Below are positions 33,281 through 41,831 of a stretch of 64,000 nucleotides of DNA, in pieces (position 1 is the first letter of the stretch; each line of letters begins with the position of its first letter). The position numbers and the translations under genes were made by a program. The notes under the pieces are model-generated. The model was not told the DNA's origin and ran no database searches. It saw nothing but the letters and a program-made list of their open reading frames with translations. The DNA comes from Erythrobacter sp. YJ-T3-07 (GTDB taxonomy: Bacteria > Pseudomonadota > Alphaproteobacteria > Sphingomonadales > Sphingomonadaceae). The stretch lies in contig NZ_JAEAGP010000001.1 of assembly GCF_015999305.1 (NCBI RefSeq), positions 372,001 through 436,000 of the forward strand. The letters run 5' to 3'.

Positions 33281-34942
33281 TTAGTGGTTCGGCCGCGTGG
33301 TCGGGTGGATACCCGCACCCTGCGCCTCGCCCGGGCCTTCGCGCTGGCCTTCGAGGTCGTCGCCGACATCTTCGTCGGCAAGCGTGTCGAGGTGCATCAG
33401 CTTCTTCACCAGCGGGCTGACGACCATCACCACCACGCCTACGCCGATCGCGAACCAGCCGACCGTCGAATAGACGTCCAGCACGACCTGCTTGCCTGCC
33501 TCTTCGCCGATACCCTCGGCACCGGTTGCCGAAGCGATCAGGCCGGCGGCGAAGTTGCCGGTGGCGGAAGCGAAGAACCACGTGCCCATGATGAGCGAGG
33601 CCATGTGGCCGGGGCTCAGGCGGTTCATCGCCGAGAGACCCACGGGCGACAGGCAAAGCTCACCGGTCGTGTGCAGCAGATAGATGAGGAAGATGAAAAT
33701 CACGGGAGTGGGCACGTTCACGCCAACGCTCTCCGCGCCCCACACCAGCACCAGGAAGCCCAGGCCGACCTGCACCACGCCGAGACCGAACTTCATCGGC
33801 GTGGAAGGCTCTGCCCCCCGCTTGCCCAGCATCTGCCACAGACCGGCGAAAACCGGCGCGAGCAGGATGATGTAGATCGCATTGATCGACTGGAACATCG
33901 ATGCAGCCACGCCCTGCGTATCGACATGGCGATCGGTAAACAGGTTGAGGCTCGAGCCTGCCTGTTCGAACAGCGCCCAGAAGACGATCGAAACGAAGAT
34001 CAGGAAAATTGCCGCGAAGATCCGGTCGCGCTCTTCGCGCGGAAGCCGCACGATGGCGAGATAAAGGACGTAAGCGACAAGGCCGAGTCCGAAGAAGCCC
34101 AGCACCCAGCCCACGAGCTGCTGGAACTGGATCGCCAGCCAGCACAGGCCGACCATGCCGAGGCCAAGGCCGTAGATGCCGAACTCCCGGAAGCCGGCGA
34201 TCTTCGCAGGATCCTTGGGCTCGCCCTTGCCCAGCAGCAGGGGCTTGCCGATGATGAAGAACACCAGGCCCAGCAGCATGCCGATGCCGGCAAGGCCGAA
34301 GCCGTAGGCCCAGCCAACCGTCTGGCCGAGGAAGCCGCAGATGATCGACGCGGTCGCCGCGCCGACGTTAATGCCCATGTAGAAAATGGTGTAGGCGGGA
34401 TCGCGGCGGATGTCCGTACGCGTATAGAGCTGCCCGACCAGCACCGAGATATTGGCCTTGAGGAAGCCCGAGCCCACGATGATCAGCGCGAGGGCCAGCC
34501 AGAAAATATTGATCGTCGCATCGGCCTGACCACCATCGCCCTCAAAGGCCATGAAGAAGTGACCGAAGGTCAGCAGGACGGCGCCAAAGAGCACTGCCTT
34601 ACGCTGCCCGAGGAACCGATCGGCAAGGAAGCCGCCGACCACTGGGGTAATATAGACCAAGGCCGTGTAGGCTCCGTAGATCACGCTCGCCTCGCTGTCG
34701 GAGAACAGCCAGTGCTGCACGAGATAGAAGATCAGCAGCGCGCGCATGCCGTAGTAGGAAAAGCGCTCCCACATTTCGGCCATGAAGAGGAGGAACAGGC
34801 CCTTGGGATGCCCGATCACCTCCGCCTGAGGGCGTGTGGTGAGGAAAACCCCTCCAAGCAGGAAGGTGACTAGCGCCACCACCGCGATCCAGAATGCCCA
34901 CAACTCGTACGCCGAGTCGAATAACGCATTAAATTCGGCCAT
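33281..34942 (-). CDS. POT family proton-dependent peptide transporter
   Basis: The 553-residue protein has about 14 membrane helices of the major facilitator fold and the POT signature ExxER in 'FMAEMWERFSYYGMRALLIFYL', plus the PTR2 block 'FYMGINVGAATASIICG'. It imports di- and tripeptides with protons across the inner membrane. It heads a five-gene operon with two amidohydrolases, an FKBP and NnrU; this could be a module that trims and takes up peptides. A GntR-type regulator gene is divergent, 183 bases away. Confidence 0.93.
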   Translation of the reverse strand: MAEFNALFDSAYELWAFWIAVVALVTFLLGGVFLTTRPQAEVIGHPKGLFLLFMAEMWERFSYYGMRALLIFYLVQHWLFSDSEASVIYGAYTALVYITPVVGGFLADRFLGQRKAVLFGAVLLTFGHFFMAFEGDGGQADATINIFWLALALIIVGSGFLKANISVLVGQLYTRTDIRRDPAYTIFYMGINVGAATASIICGFLGQTVGWAYGFGLAGIGMLLGLVFFIIGKPLLLGKGEPKDPAKIAGFREFGIYGLGLGMVGLCWLAIQFQQLVGWVLGFFGLGLVAYVLYLAIVRLPREERDRIFAAIFLIFVSIVFWALFEQAGSSLNLFTDRHVDTQGVAASMFQSINAIYIILLAPVFAGLWQMLGKRGAEPSTPMKFGLGVVQVGLGFLVLVWGAESVGVNVPTPVIFIFLIYLLHTTGELCLSPVGLSAMNRLSPGHMASLIMGTWFFASATGNFAAGLIASATGAEGIGEEAGKQVVLDVYSTVGWFAIGVGVVVMVVSPLVKKLMHLDTLADEDVGDDLEGQREGPGEAQGAGIHPTTRPNH

Positions 34943-35125
34943 GAATTCCCGATCCCCAAACTTCCGCGTCCCTGCGCGGGTGCAATCAAAGCGCGCACCC
35001 TAGCGCGCAAAAACGCTGTGTGAAGCCCAAGTGACGCCTATCTGCCTGATTATGGGCTGAACAAGCTCCGCCCGAGGCGTGCAGGAACCTTGACCCGACC
35101 CGCTGTGTTATGTCACTGAACCACC

Positions 35126-35485
35126 ATGGCAAGCACCGGCCCCACCTCCCAGCGACCCGTCTATCTGCGTTTGCGCGACCTGATTGCGGCAAACATCATG
35201 GACGGGGTGTTCGCGGAAGGGGAGATGCTCCCCTCGGTCCGCGCATTTGCGGCAGAGCATGGTGCCAACCCTCTGACCGTGGCCAAGGCGTTCCAGCAAT
35301 TCCAGACCAATGGGCTGATCGCGGTGCGCCGCGGGGTCGGCATGTATGTGCGCGAGGGCGCGGCGGCAAAGCTGCGCGCGGCGGAGCGCAAGAGCTTCCT
35401 CAAGGACGAATGGCCCGCGATCCGCGAGCGACTCGATCGGCTGGGCCTGTCTGCGCGCGAACTGCTGGACTCCGCCGACGCCTGA
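35126..35485 (+). CDS. GntR family regulator, YtrA-like
   Basis: The 119-residue protein has a GntR winged helix (about 10-75: 'PVYLRLRDLIAANIMDGVFAEGEMLPSVRAFAAEHGANPLTVAKAFQQFQTNGLIAVRRGVGMYV') and only a short C-terminal tail, 'FLKDEWPAIRERLDRLGLSARELL', as in the YtrA subfamily that usually controls ABC transporters. No ligand domain of the FadR/HutC type is present. It is divergent from the peptide transporter operon and may regulate it, though YtrA proteins more often act on their own operon. Confidence 0.9.
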   Translation: MASTGPTSQRPVYLRLRDLIAANIMDGVFAEGEMLPSVRAFAAEHGANPLTVAKAFQQFQTNGLIAVRRGVGMYVREGAAAKLRAAERKSFLKDEWPAIRERLDRLGLSARELLDSADA

Positions 35486-35496
35486 GACGCCATGGG

Positions 35497-35519
35497 GCCC
35501 GACGCGCCGTTCGTCGGGC
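35497..35519 (+). terminator. Candidate terminator after the GntR gene
   Basis: GCCCGACG (35497-35504) pairs perfectly with CGTCGGGC (35512-35519) around a 7-base loop, 12 bases after the GntR stop. The bases after the stem are AT-rich (TAAAATTCACATTTATC) but have no unbroken T-run. Confidence 0.5.
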
Positions 35520-35664
35520 TAAAATTCACATTTATCATGTTGGTGCATTGCAAAATCGAACCGGCTTTGCCACGAAGGCTCCCGCATTAGGTCATCGTAT
35601 TGAAGAGCCGGGACGCATTCGCGGGTGAACCGGCCGGGCACGCTTTAGACGGAAGGCGCGAGGC

Positions 35665-35946
35665 ATGATCAGATCCGAGCTTTTGCAGAAGCTTGCGCAG
35701 GACAACCCCGAATTGCGCGCCCAGGAAGTCGAGCAGGTGGTCGACATCTTTTTCGAGGAAATCGCCCAGCGTCTGGCCGAGGGCGGACGGATCGAACTGC
35801 GCGGTTTCGGCGCCTTCTCGACCCGCGAGCGCGAAGCGCGCACCGGGCGCAACCCGCGCACCGGCGAAGCGGTCGACGTGCCGGCGAAGCGCGTGCCCTA
35901 TTTCAAGCCGGGCAAGGAAATGCGCAACGCGCTCAACCCGGACTGA
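35665..35946 (+). CDS. ihfB: Integration host factor subunit beta
   Basis: The 93-residue protein is a DNABII-family DNA-bending protein. '[17 protein letters not shown]', '[50 protein letters not shown]' match IhfB rather than HU or IhfA. It forms the IHF heterodimer with IhfA (not in the window), bending DNA in replication, recombination and transcription. In many proteobacteria it follows rpsA, but here it stands alone after an AT-rich 145-base gap that probably holds its promoter. Confidence 0.95.
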   Translation: MIRSELLQKLAQDNPELRAQEVEQVVDIFFEEIAQRLAEGGRIELRGFGAFSTREREARTGRNPRTGEAVDVPAKRVPYFKPGKEMRNALNPD

Positions 35947-36033
35947 TCGCCCGGACCGGCCCGACACCGCCCGACACGCATCGGGCGCTCGCCATAACAG
36001 CAAAACACGGCTATTCGCGCCCGCTCCGGCTGC

Positions 36034-36118
36034 GCGGGTGTGGCGGAATGGTAGACGCCGGGGACTTAAAATCCCCTGTCCTTAGGACGTGTGGGTTCGA
36101 GTCCCACCACCCGCACCA
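36034..36118 (+). tRNA. tRNA-Leu (anticodon TAA)
   Basis: The 85-base gene shows acceptor GCGGGTG/CACCCGC, anticodon stem GGGGA/TCCCC around loop CTTAAAA (anticodon TAA), a long variable arm (TCC TTA GGA) as in class II tRNAs, T arm GTGGGTTCGAGTCCCAC, and encoded CCA. It reads UUA and UUG codons. The UUA codon is rare in this GC-rich genome. Confidence 0.97.
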
Positions 36119-36228
36119 GCGACTGCGACGGTGCCGCCCTGCGCACTCTTTCCTCGCCAGTCGATCATCGCCAGGAGCACGGCTGCGATAATCGTGTATG
36201 CGGGCCGCCCGCAGACTGAGGATGACTC

Positions 36229-38556
36229 ATGGCCACGAAGACCAAGCCGGGGATCGAACCGGACCGTATCACCCTGCTCGAAACGCTGGACCGGCGGCTG
36301 CGCTGGCTGTCCGCGTGGACGATCCACAACGCCAATAATATTCGCGAAAGCCGCGACCAGCTGAAGGTCGGCGGGCACCAGGCGAGCTGCGCATCGATCA
36401 GCAGCATCATGGCCGCGCTCTATTTCCATGCGCTGGGCCCGAACGACAAGGTCGCGGTGAAGCCGCACGCGGGGCCGGTCCTCCACGCCATCCACTACCT
36501 GCTCGGCAGCCAGTCGCGCGACCAGCTGGAGGCGTTTCGCGGCTTCGGGGGCGCGCAGAGCTATCCCAGCCGGACCAAGGACCGCATCCCGGTCGATTTC
36601 TCCACCGGCTCGGTCGGGCTGGGCGTGGCGGTGACCGCCTTTGCCAGCCTGGTGCAGGATTATCTGGTCGCCCACGGCGCGCTCGCGCCTGAAAAGACCG
36701 GGCGAATGGTAGCGCTGATGGGCGATGCTGAACTCGACGAGGGCAATATCTATGAATGCCTGATCGAGGGCTACAAGCACGACGTGCGCAATTGCTGGTG
36801 GATCGTCGACTACAACCGCCAGTCGCTCGACCATACAACCGCCGACCGCATGTTCCGCCGCTTCGACGACATCTTCCGCACCTGCGGCTGGCGGGTCGTC
36901 ACGCTCAAATATGGCAAGCTGATGGAGCAGGCCTTCAACGAGCCCGGCGGCGAGGCGCTGCGCGAATGGATCGATACCACCTCCAACGCCGAATATGCCG
37001 CGCTGACCTATCAGGGCGGCGAGCAATGGCGCGCGCGTCTGACCCGGGATATCGGCGAGCAGGAGGGTGTGGCCAAGCTGCTTGAGCGGCGCGACGACGA
37101 GGCGCTGGCTCGGCTGATGACCAATCTGGGCGGCCATTGCATGGAAAGCCTGACCGAAGCCTTCGATGCGGCCGACGATGACACGCCCACGCTGTTCATC
37201 GCCTACACCATCAAGGGCTACGGCCTGCCCTTCGCCGGCCACAAGGACAATCATGCCGGCCTCATGAACACCACCCAGATCGAGGCGCTGCGCGACCAGC
37301 AGGGCATCGCCGAAGGCAGCGAGTGGGAACCCTACGCGGGGATTGGCGACAACATCGAATCCGCCCTGCGCGATCTGGTCGAGGGGACGAAGATCGCGCG
37401 CGAGAAGGCGGATGCCAGCGCGCCCACCTTCGATGTGCCCGCGATCGCCGCGCCCGAAGGCAGCGAACAGGCGACGCAGACCGCGTTCGGCAAGATTCTG
37501 CTGGAACTGGCCAAGGGCGGCTCGCCGCTCGCCGACCGGATCATCACCACCTCGCCCGATGTGACTGTGTCGACCAACCTCGGCGCATGGGTGAACCAGC
37601 GCGGCCTGTTCCGGCGCCAGCAGATGGAGGACGTGTTCCGCAAGGCGCGCATCCCCTCGGCCCAGAAGTGGGAGGGCGATACGGCGGGCCAGCATCTCGA
37701 ACTGGGCATTGCGGAGAACAACCTGTTCCTTGCGCTGGCCGCGATGGGGCTGTCGGGCGCGCTGTTCGGCGAAAGGCTGCTGCCGATCGGCACGGTCTAC
37801 GATCCCTTCATCGCGCGCGGCCTCGATGCGCTCAATTACGGCTGCTATCAGGACGCCCGGTTCATGCTGGTCGCGACCCCTGCCGGGGTCACGCTGGGGC
37901 CGGAAGGCGGAGCGCACCAGTCGATCAACCCGCCGCTGATCGCGATGGGTCAGCCGGGCCTGCGCCATTACGAACCCGCCTTCGTCGACGAACTGGCGCT
38001 GCTGATGGAAGAGGCGTTCGCGCTTCTGCAGGCTCCCGACGGGGAATCGGTCTATTTCCGCCTCACCACGCGCGCCATTCCGCAGATCGAGCGCACCGAC
38101 GATGCGTGGCGCGAGGGTGCCAAGAAGGGGGCTTACTGGTTGCGTCCGCCCGGCCCGAAGGCCGAAGCCGCAATTGTCACCATGGGCGCGATTACACCCG
38201 AAGCCATCGCGGCCTGCGATGCGATGGCGGACGACCTGCCCGGCCTCGGCCTGCTGGTGGTGACATCGCCCGATCTGCTCCACCGCGAATGGAGCGCGCG
38301 CATGGCGCAGGATGGCGCGGAACCTTCCCATATCGAAAGCCTGCTGTCGCAGCTGCCTGCCGGTGCACAGCTCGTCACGCTGCTCGACGGATCGCCGGGT
38401 GCGCTTTCCTGGCTGGGCGGGGTCGACGGGCGCCGCGTCTCGCCACTGGGCGTCGACCGCTTCGGCCAGACCGGCGATCTGGTCGATCTCTACCGCGAAT
38501 ATCGCCTCGATTCGGACGCCGTGATCGGTGCGATGGCACGGCTGTTCACGCGGTGA
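36229..38556 (+). CDS. AceE-like thiamine-dependent 2-oxoacid dehydrogenase E1 (homodimeric type)
   Basis: The 775-residue protein has the layout of homodimeric pyruvate dehydrogenase E1/transketolase: 'GGHQASCASISSIMAALYFHAL', the TPP region from residue 165 ('GDAELDEGNIYE..' to 'VDYNRQSLD'), a pyrimidine domain with 'ELGIAENNLFLALAAMGLSG', and a transketolase C-domain. It is shorter than typical AceE (about 890). Sphingomonads usually have a separate PdhA/PdhB E1, so this is probably a paralogue with another or auxiliary 2-oxoacid substrate. No E2 or E3 gene is adjacent. A Cds1-like gene, whose product would release pyruvate, follows by 85 bases. Confidence 0.85.
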   Translation: MATKTKPGIEPDRITLLETLDRRLRWLSAWTIHNANNIRESRDQLKVGGHQASCASISSIMAALYFHALGPNDKVAVKPHAGPVLHAIHYLLGSQSRDQLEAFRGFGGAQSYPSRTKDRIPVDFSTGSVGLGVAVTAFASLVQDYLVAHGALAPEKTGRMVALMGDAELDEGNIYECLIEGYKHDVRNCWWIVDYNRQSLDHTTADRMFRRFDDIFRTCGWRVVTLKYGKLMEQAFNEPGGEALREWIDTTSNAEYAALTYQGGEQWRARLTRDIGEQEGVAKLLERRDDEALARLMTNLGGHCMESLTEAFDAADDDTPTLFIAYTIKGYGLPFAGHKDNHAGLMNTTQIEALRDQQGIAEGSEWEPYAGIGDNIESALRDLVEGTKIAREKADASAPTFDVPAIAAPEGSEQATQTAFGKILLELAKGGSPLADRIITTSPDVTVSTNLGAWVNQRGLFRRQQMEDVFRKARIPSAQKWEGDTAGQHLELGIAENNLFLALAAMGLSGALFGERLLPIGTVYDPFIARGLDALNYGCYQDARFMLVATPAGVTLGPEGGAHQSINPPLIAMGQPGLRHYEPAFVDELALLMEEAFALLQAPDGESVYFRLTTRAIPQIERTDDAWREGAKKGAYWLRPPGPKAEAAIVTMGAITPEAIAACDAMADDLPGLGLLVVTSPDLLHREWSARMAQDGAEPSHIESLLSQLPAGAQLVTLLDGSPGALSWLGGVDGRRVSPLGVDRFGQTGDLVDLYREYRLDSDAVIGAMARLFTR

Positions 38557-38641
38557 CGCAGGCGCAATCAGACTCTTTCCGGTCGAACGCGGGCGGGGCG
38601 ATGGCTTGCCCTTGGCGGACGCATGACGCAGGGGCGCGCGC

Positions 38642-39694
38642 ATGACCCGGGAAACATGGCTCAACCGCGCAATCCGCCTGATCGAAGCGGATTATAACCG
38701 CTCCTCCGACACCCACCTCATCCGGGTGCCGCTGCCGCATTGCCGGGGGATCGAGCTCTATCTCAAGGACGAAAGCTCGCACCCCACGGGCAGCCTCAAG
38801 CACCGGCTCGCCCGCTCGCTGTTCCTCTACGGCTTGTGCAACGGCTGGATCGGGGAGGGCACCACGCTGATCGAAGCCTCGTCGGGCTCGACTGCGGTCT
38901 CCGAAGCCTATTTCGCCAAACTGCTCGACCTGCCGTTCATCGCGGTGGTGCCCGCCAGCACCGCCGAAGCGAAGCTGGAGCAGATCCGGTTCTACGGCGG
39001 GCAGATCCACCCGGTCGACGATCCGGGCATGGTTTACGCGGAATCGGAGCGGCTCGCGGCGGAGACGGGCGGGCATTATCTCGACCAGTTCACTTTTGCC
39101 GAACGGGCGACCGACTGGCGCGGCAACAACAATATCGCGCAGAGCATCTTCTCGCAGATGAGCGAGGAGGATCATCCCGATCCCGCATGGGTCGTGTGCG
39201 GCGCGGGCACCGGCGGGACTTCGGCCACGCTGGGCCGCTATATCCGCTACCAGCGCCGCCCGACGCAATTGTGCGTCGCCGATCCGGCAGGCTCTGTCTT
39301 CCACCGCCACTACGCCAACCGCGCGGTCGAGACGCTGGACGGTCGCTGCGAATGCCGGATCGAAGGAATCGGGCGCGCGCGGGTCGAACCGAGTTTCGAG
39401 CCGGGCGTGATCGACCGAATGATCGCGGTTGAGGATGCCGATTCGATCGGCGCGATGTTCGCCCTGTCCAAAACGCTGGGTCGAAAGGTCGGCGGATCGA
39501 CCGGCACCAACCTGTTCGCCTGCCTCCAGCTGATCGAGGAAATGGCCTCCGCCGGGCAGACCGGCAGCATCGTGACCCTGCTGTGCGACGACGGCGCGCG
39601 CTACGCCTCGACCTATTACAGCGAGGAATGGCTGGCCGAATGGGGCGGAGATTGGCGCCCGGCGTATGAGCGGCTACTCGAAATTCTCGAATAG
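38642..39694 (+). CDS. PLP-dependent cysteine synthase-family enzyme, Cds1-like cysteine desulfhydrase
   Basis: The 350-residue protein is a fold-type II PLP enzyme. The lysine that binds PLP is K53 in '[19 protein letters not shown]'; '[18 protein letters not shown]' is the substrate loop and '[15 protein letters not shown]' binds the phosphate. The closest type I recall is mycobacterial Cds1, which splits L-cysteine to H2S, pyruvate and ammonia. A cysteine synthase role is less likely because no partner acetyltransferase gene is near. Co-orientation with the E1 gene hints at use of the pyruvate formed. Confidence 0.82.
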   Translation: MTRETWLNRAIRLIEADYNRSSDTHLIRVPLPHCRGIELYLKDESSHPTGSLKHRLARSLFLYGLCNGWIGEGTTLIEASSGSTAVSEAYFAKLLDLPFIAVVPASTAEAKLEQIRFYGGQIHPVDDPGMVYAESERLAAETGGHYLDQFTFAERATDWRGNNNIAQSIFSQMSEEDHPDPAWVVCGAGTGGTSATLGRYIRYQRRPTQLCVADPAGSVFHRHYANRAVETLDGRCECRIEGIGRARVEPSFEPGVIDRMIAVEDADSIGAMFALSKTLGRKVGGSTGTNLFACLQLIEEMASAGQTGSIVTLLCDDGARYASTYYSEEWLAEWGGDWRPAYERLLEILE

Positions 39695-39782
39695 CGTACC
39701 GGCGCGGCCAGCGCTTTCGTTTACGGCTCCCTAACCAATTTCCTTCACTCCCCGGTCAAGCGAACAGCAACCGGGGGGTCTG

Positions 39783-41396
39783 ATGACCGAAGCGAACCGA
39801 CCAGCTCTCAATGTCCCGTCACTCGATGTAGACGTGGCGATCATCGGTGCAGGCCCCGCAGGGCTCACCGCAGGCTACCTGCTGACCAAGGCGGGCAAGA
39901 GTGTGGCCATCATCGAGAAGGACCAAACCTACGTGGGCGGCATCAGCCGTACCGTGGAGCACGAGGGCTACCGCTTCGATATCGGCGGGCACCGGTTCTT
40001 TTCCAAGTCGCAAGCGGTCGTCGACCTGTGGAACGAGATCTTGCCTGATGACTTCATCGAGCGCCCGCGGATGAGCCGCATCTATTACGAGGGCAAGTTC
40101 TACTCCTACCCGCTGCGCGCGTTCGAGGCGCTGGGCAATCTCGGCCTGTGGCGCTCGACCATGTGTATGGCGAGCTACCTGTGGGCGCGTGCCTTTCCCA
40201 ACCGGAACGTGAAAAGCTTCGAGGACTGGACCACGAACCAGTTCGGCAAGAAGCTTTATTCGATCTTCTTCAAGACCTACACGGAGAAGGTGTGGGGCAT
40301 GCCCTGCGACGAAATGAGCGCGGACTGGGCGGCGCAGCGGATCAAGGGGCTTTCGCTGATGGGCGCGGTGGTCGACGGGCTGAAGCGCAGCCTCGGCCTC
40401 AACAGGAAACCCAATGACGGGATGCAGGCCAAGACTCTGCTCGAAAGCTTCCGCTATCCGCGCCAGGGCCCCGGAATGATGTGGGAAGCCGCGCGCGACA
40501 AGATCATCGCCAGCGGCAGGGGGCAGGTCATCATGGGCCATGGCCTCGAACAGCTCGCCAGCGATGGCGAGGGCGGCTGGCGGATGAGCGCGGTGGGCAA
40601 GGATGGATCGAAGATCGTCGTCAACGCCGCCCACGCGATCAGCTCCGCGCCGATGCGCGAACTGGGCGCGCGGTTGCATCCGCTGCCCGAGACCAGCTGG
40701 AACGGCAGCAATCTGCGCTACCGCGACTTCCTGACCGTCGCGCTGATGGTCGAGGGAGAAGACCTGTTCCCCGACAACTGGATCTACATCCACGACAGCA
40801 AGGTGAAGGTCGGCCGCGTGCAGAACTTCCGCAGCTGGTCGCCCGAGATGATCCCGGACGAGAGCATGGCCTGCGTCGGCCTCGAATATTTCTGCTTCGA
40901 AGGCGACGGGCTGTGGTCGATGGACGATGCCGACCTGATCGAGCTGGCGACCACCGAGATGAAGGTGCTCGGCCTGCTCGACCCGAAGAAGGTCAAGGGC
41001 GGCGCGGTCGTGCGGCAGGAAAAGGCCTATCCCGTCTATGACGAGGATTACGCCGCCAATGTCGCCGCGATGCGCGGCGAGCTGGAGTCGAAGTACCCAA
41101 CTCTGCACCTGGTGGGGCGCAACGGCATGCACCGCTACAACAACCAGGATCACGCGATGATGACCGCGATGCTGACGGTCGAGAACATCCTCGCCGGCGC
41201 GCGCGTCTACGACATCTGGTGCGTCAACGAGGATGCGGAATACCACGAAGCGGGCGACGAGGGTGCGGACAAGGCGCTGCCTGCCCGCGAACCCGTGACG
41301 ACCGATCAGGCCGCCGCGCTCAATTCGATGCGCGATGTGCCGACCCGTATCGTCGAGGATGGCGAAAGCGACGCCGACAAGCGCCGCGCCGCCTGA
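39783..41396 (+). CDS. NAD(P)/FAD-dependent oxidoreductase, UDP-galactopyranose mutase-like
   Basis: The 537-residue flavoprotein has the dinucleotide fold GAGPAG (22-27) and the 'GGISRTVEHEGYRFDIGGHRFFSKS' block shared with UDP-galactopyranose mutase, protoporphyrinogen oxidase and amine oxidase relatives. 'GRNGMHRYNNQDHAMMTAMLTVENI' closes the FAD site. The C-terminal 50 residues are acidic and probably flexible. In sugar gene clusters such proteins modify nucleotide-linked or lipid-linked sugars. Here it is followed by GtrA and GT-C-like genes, which supports a glycan role; the actual reaction is unknown. Confidence 0.85.
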   Translation: MTEANRPALNVPSLDVDVAIIGAGPAGLTAGYLLTKAGKSVAIIEKDQTYVGGISRTVEHEGYRFDIGGHRFFSKSQAVVDLWNEILPDDFIERPRMSRIYYEGKFYSYPLRAFEALGNLGLWRSTMCMASYLWARAFPNRNVKSFEDWTTNQFGKKLYSIFFKTYTEKVWGMPCDEMSADWAAQRIKGLSLMGAVVDGLKRSLGLNRKPNDGMQAKTLLESFRYPRQGPGMMWEAARDKIIASGRGQVIMGHGLEQLASDGEGGWRMSAVGKDGSKIVVNAAHAISSAPMRELGARLHPLPETSWNGSNLRYRDFLTVALMVEGEDLFPDNWIYIHDSKVKVGRVQNFRSWSPEMIPDESMACVGLEYFCFEGDGLWSMDDADLIELATTEMKVLGLLDPKKVKGGAVVRQEKAYPVYDEDYAANVAAMRGELESKYPTLHLVGRNGMHRYNNQDHAMMTAMLTVENILAGARVYDIWCVNEDAEYHEAGDEGADKALPAREPVTTDQAAALNSMRDVPTRIVEDGESDADKRRAA

Positions 41397-41420
41397 CGAG
41401 ATACTGGGAAGGGCACGCAC

Positions 41421-41831
41421 ATGCAGGCCATGCTGCACCGGCTGAGCGATCTGACGATCCTGCGCTACCTGCTCGCAAGCGTGGGGGCGCTGGCGGTCGA
41501 CATGGGATCCTTCCTCGGCCTGATGGCGCTGGGCCTCGCCGCGACGCCTGCGTCTGCTGCAGGTTACACGCTGGGCATCCTTGCGCACTGGCTGCTGTCG
41601 AGCCGCGCGGTCTTTACCGGGCGCGTCGCACGGAGCGGGACCGCACGCACGCGCCAGAAGGTGCTGTTCGTCGTCTCCGCACTCGCCGGGCTGGCGCTGA
41701 CCACCGGCATCGTCGCCGCAGCGCAGGCGCTGTCGATCGATCCGCGCGCGGGCAAGCTGGTCGCAATCGTGCTCAGCTTCGCGCTCACCTGGTGGCTGCG
41801 CAACGTGGTGGTGTTTCGTGCGCTCGCCTAG
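41421..41831 (+). CDS. GtrA family membrane protein
   Basis: The 136-residue protein has four membrane helices and the GtrA pattern 'LRYLLASVGALAVDMGSFLGLM' and 'FALTWWLRNVVVF'. GtrA-like proteins are thought to flip or handle polyprenyl-phosphate-linked sugars for later transfer on the outer face of the inner membrane. It lies 24 bases after the flavoprotein gene and its end overlaps the next gene by 14 bases, so the three form an operon. A second ATG three codons in is an alternative start. Confidence 0.9.
   Translation: MQAMLHRLSDLTILRYLLASVGALAVDMGSFLGLMALGLAATPASAAGYTLGILAHWLLSSRAVFTGRVARSGTARTRQKVLFVVSALAGLALTTGIVAAAQALSIDPRAGKLVAIVLSFALTWWLRNVVVFRALA

Noticed and set aside
35486..35664. 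AT-rich gap before ihfB as a small RNA gene
   Set aside because: Apart from the hairpin at 35497-35519 I see no promoter-terminator pair that would define an RNA gene.
36082..38664. Minus-strand open frame opposite the AceE-like E1
   Set aside because: Antisense to a gene with TPP motifs; starts inside the adjacent gene and ends over the tRNA-Leu.
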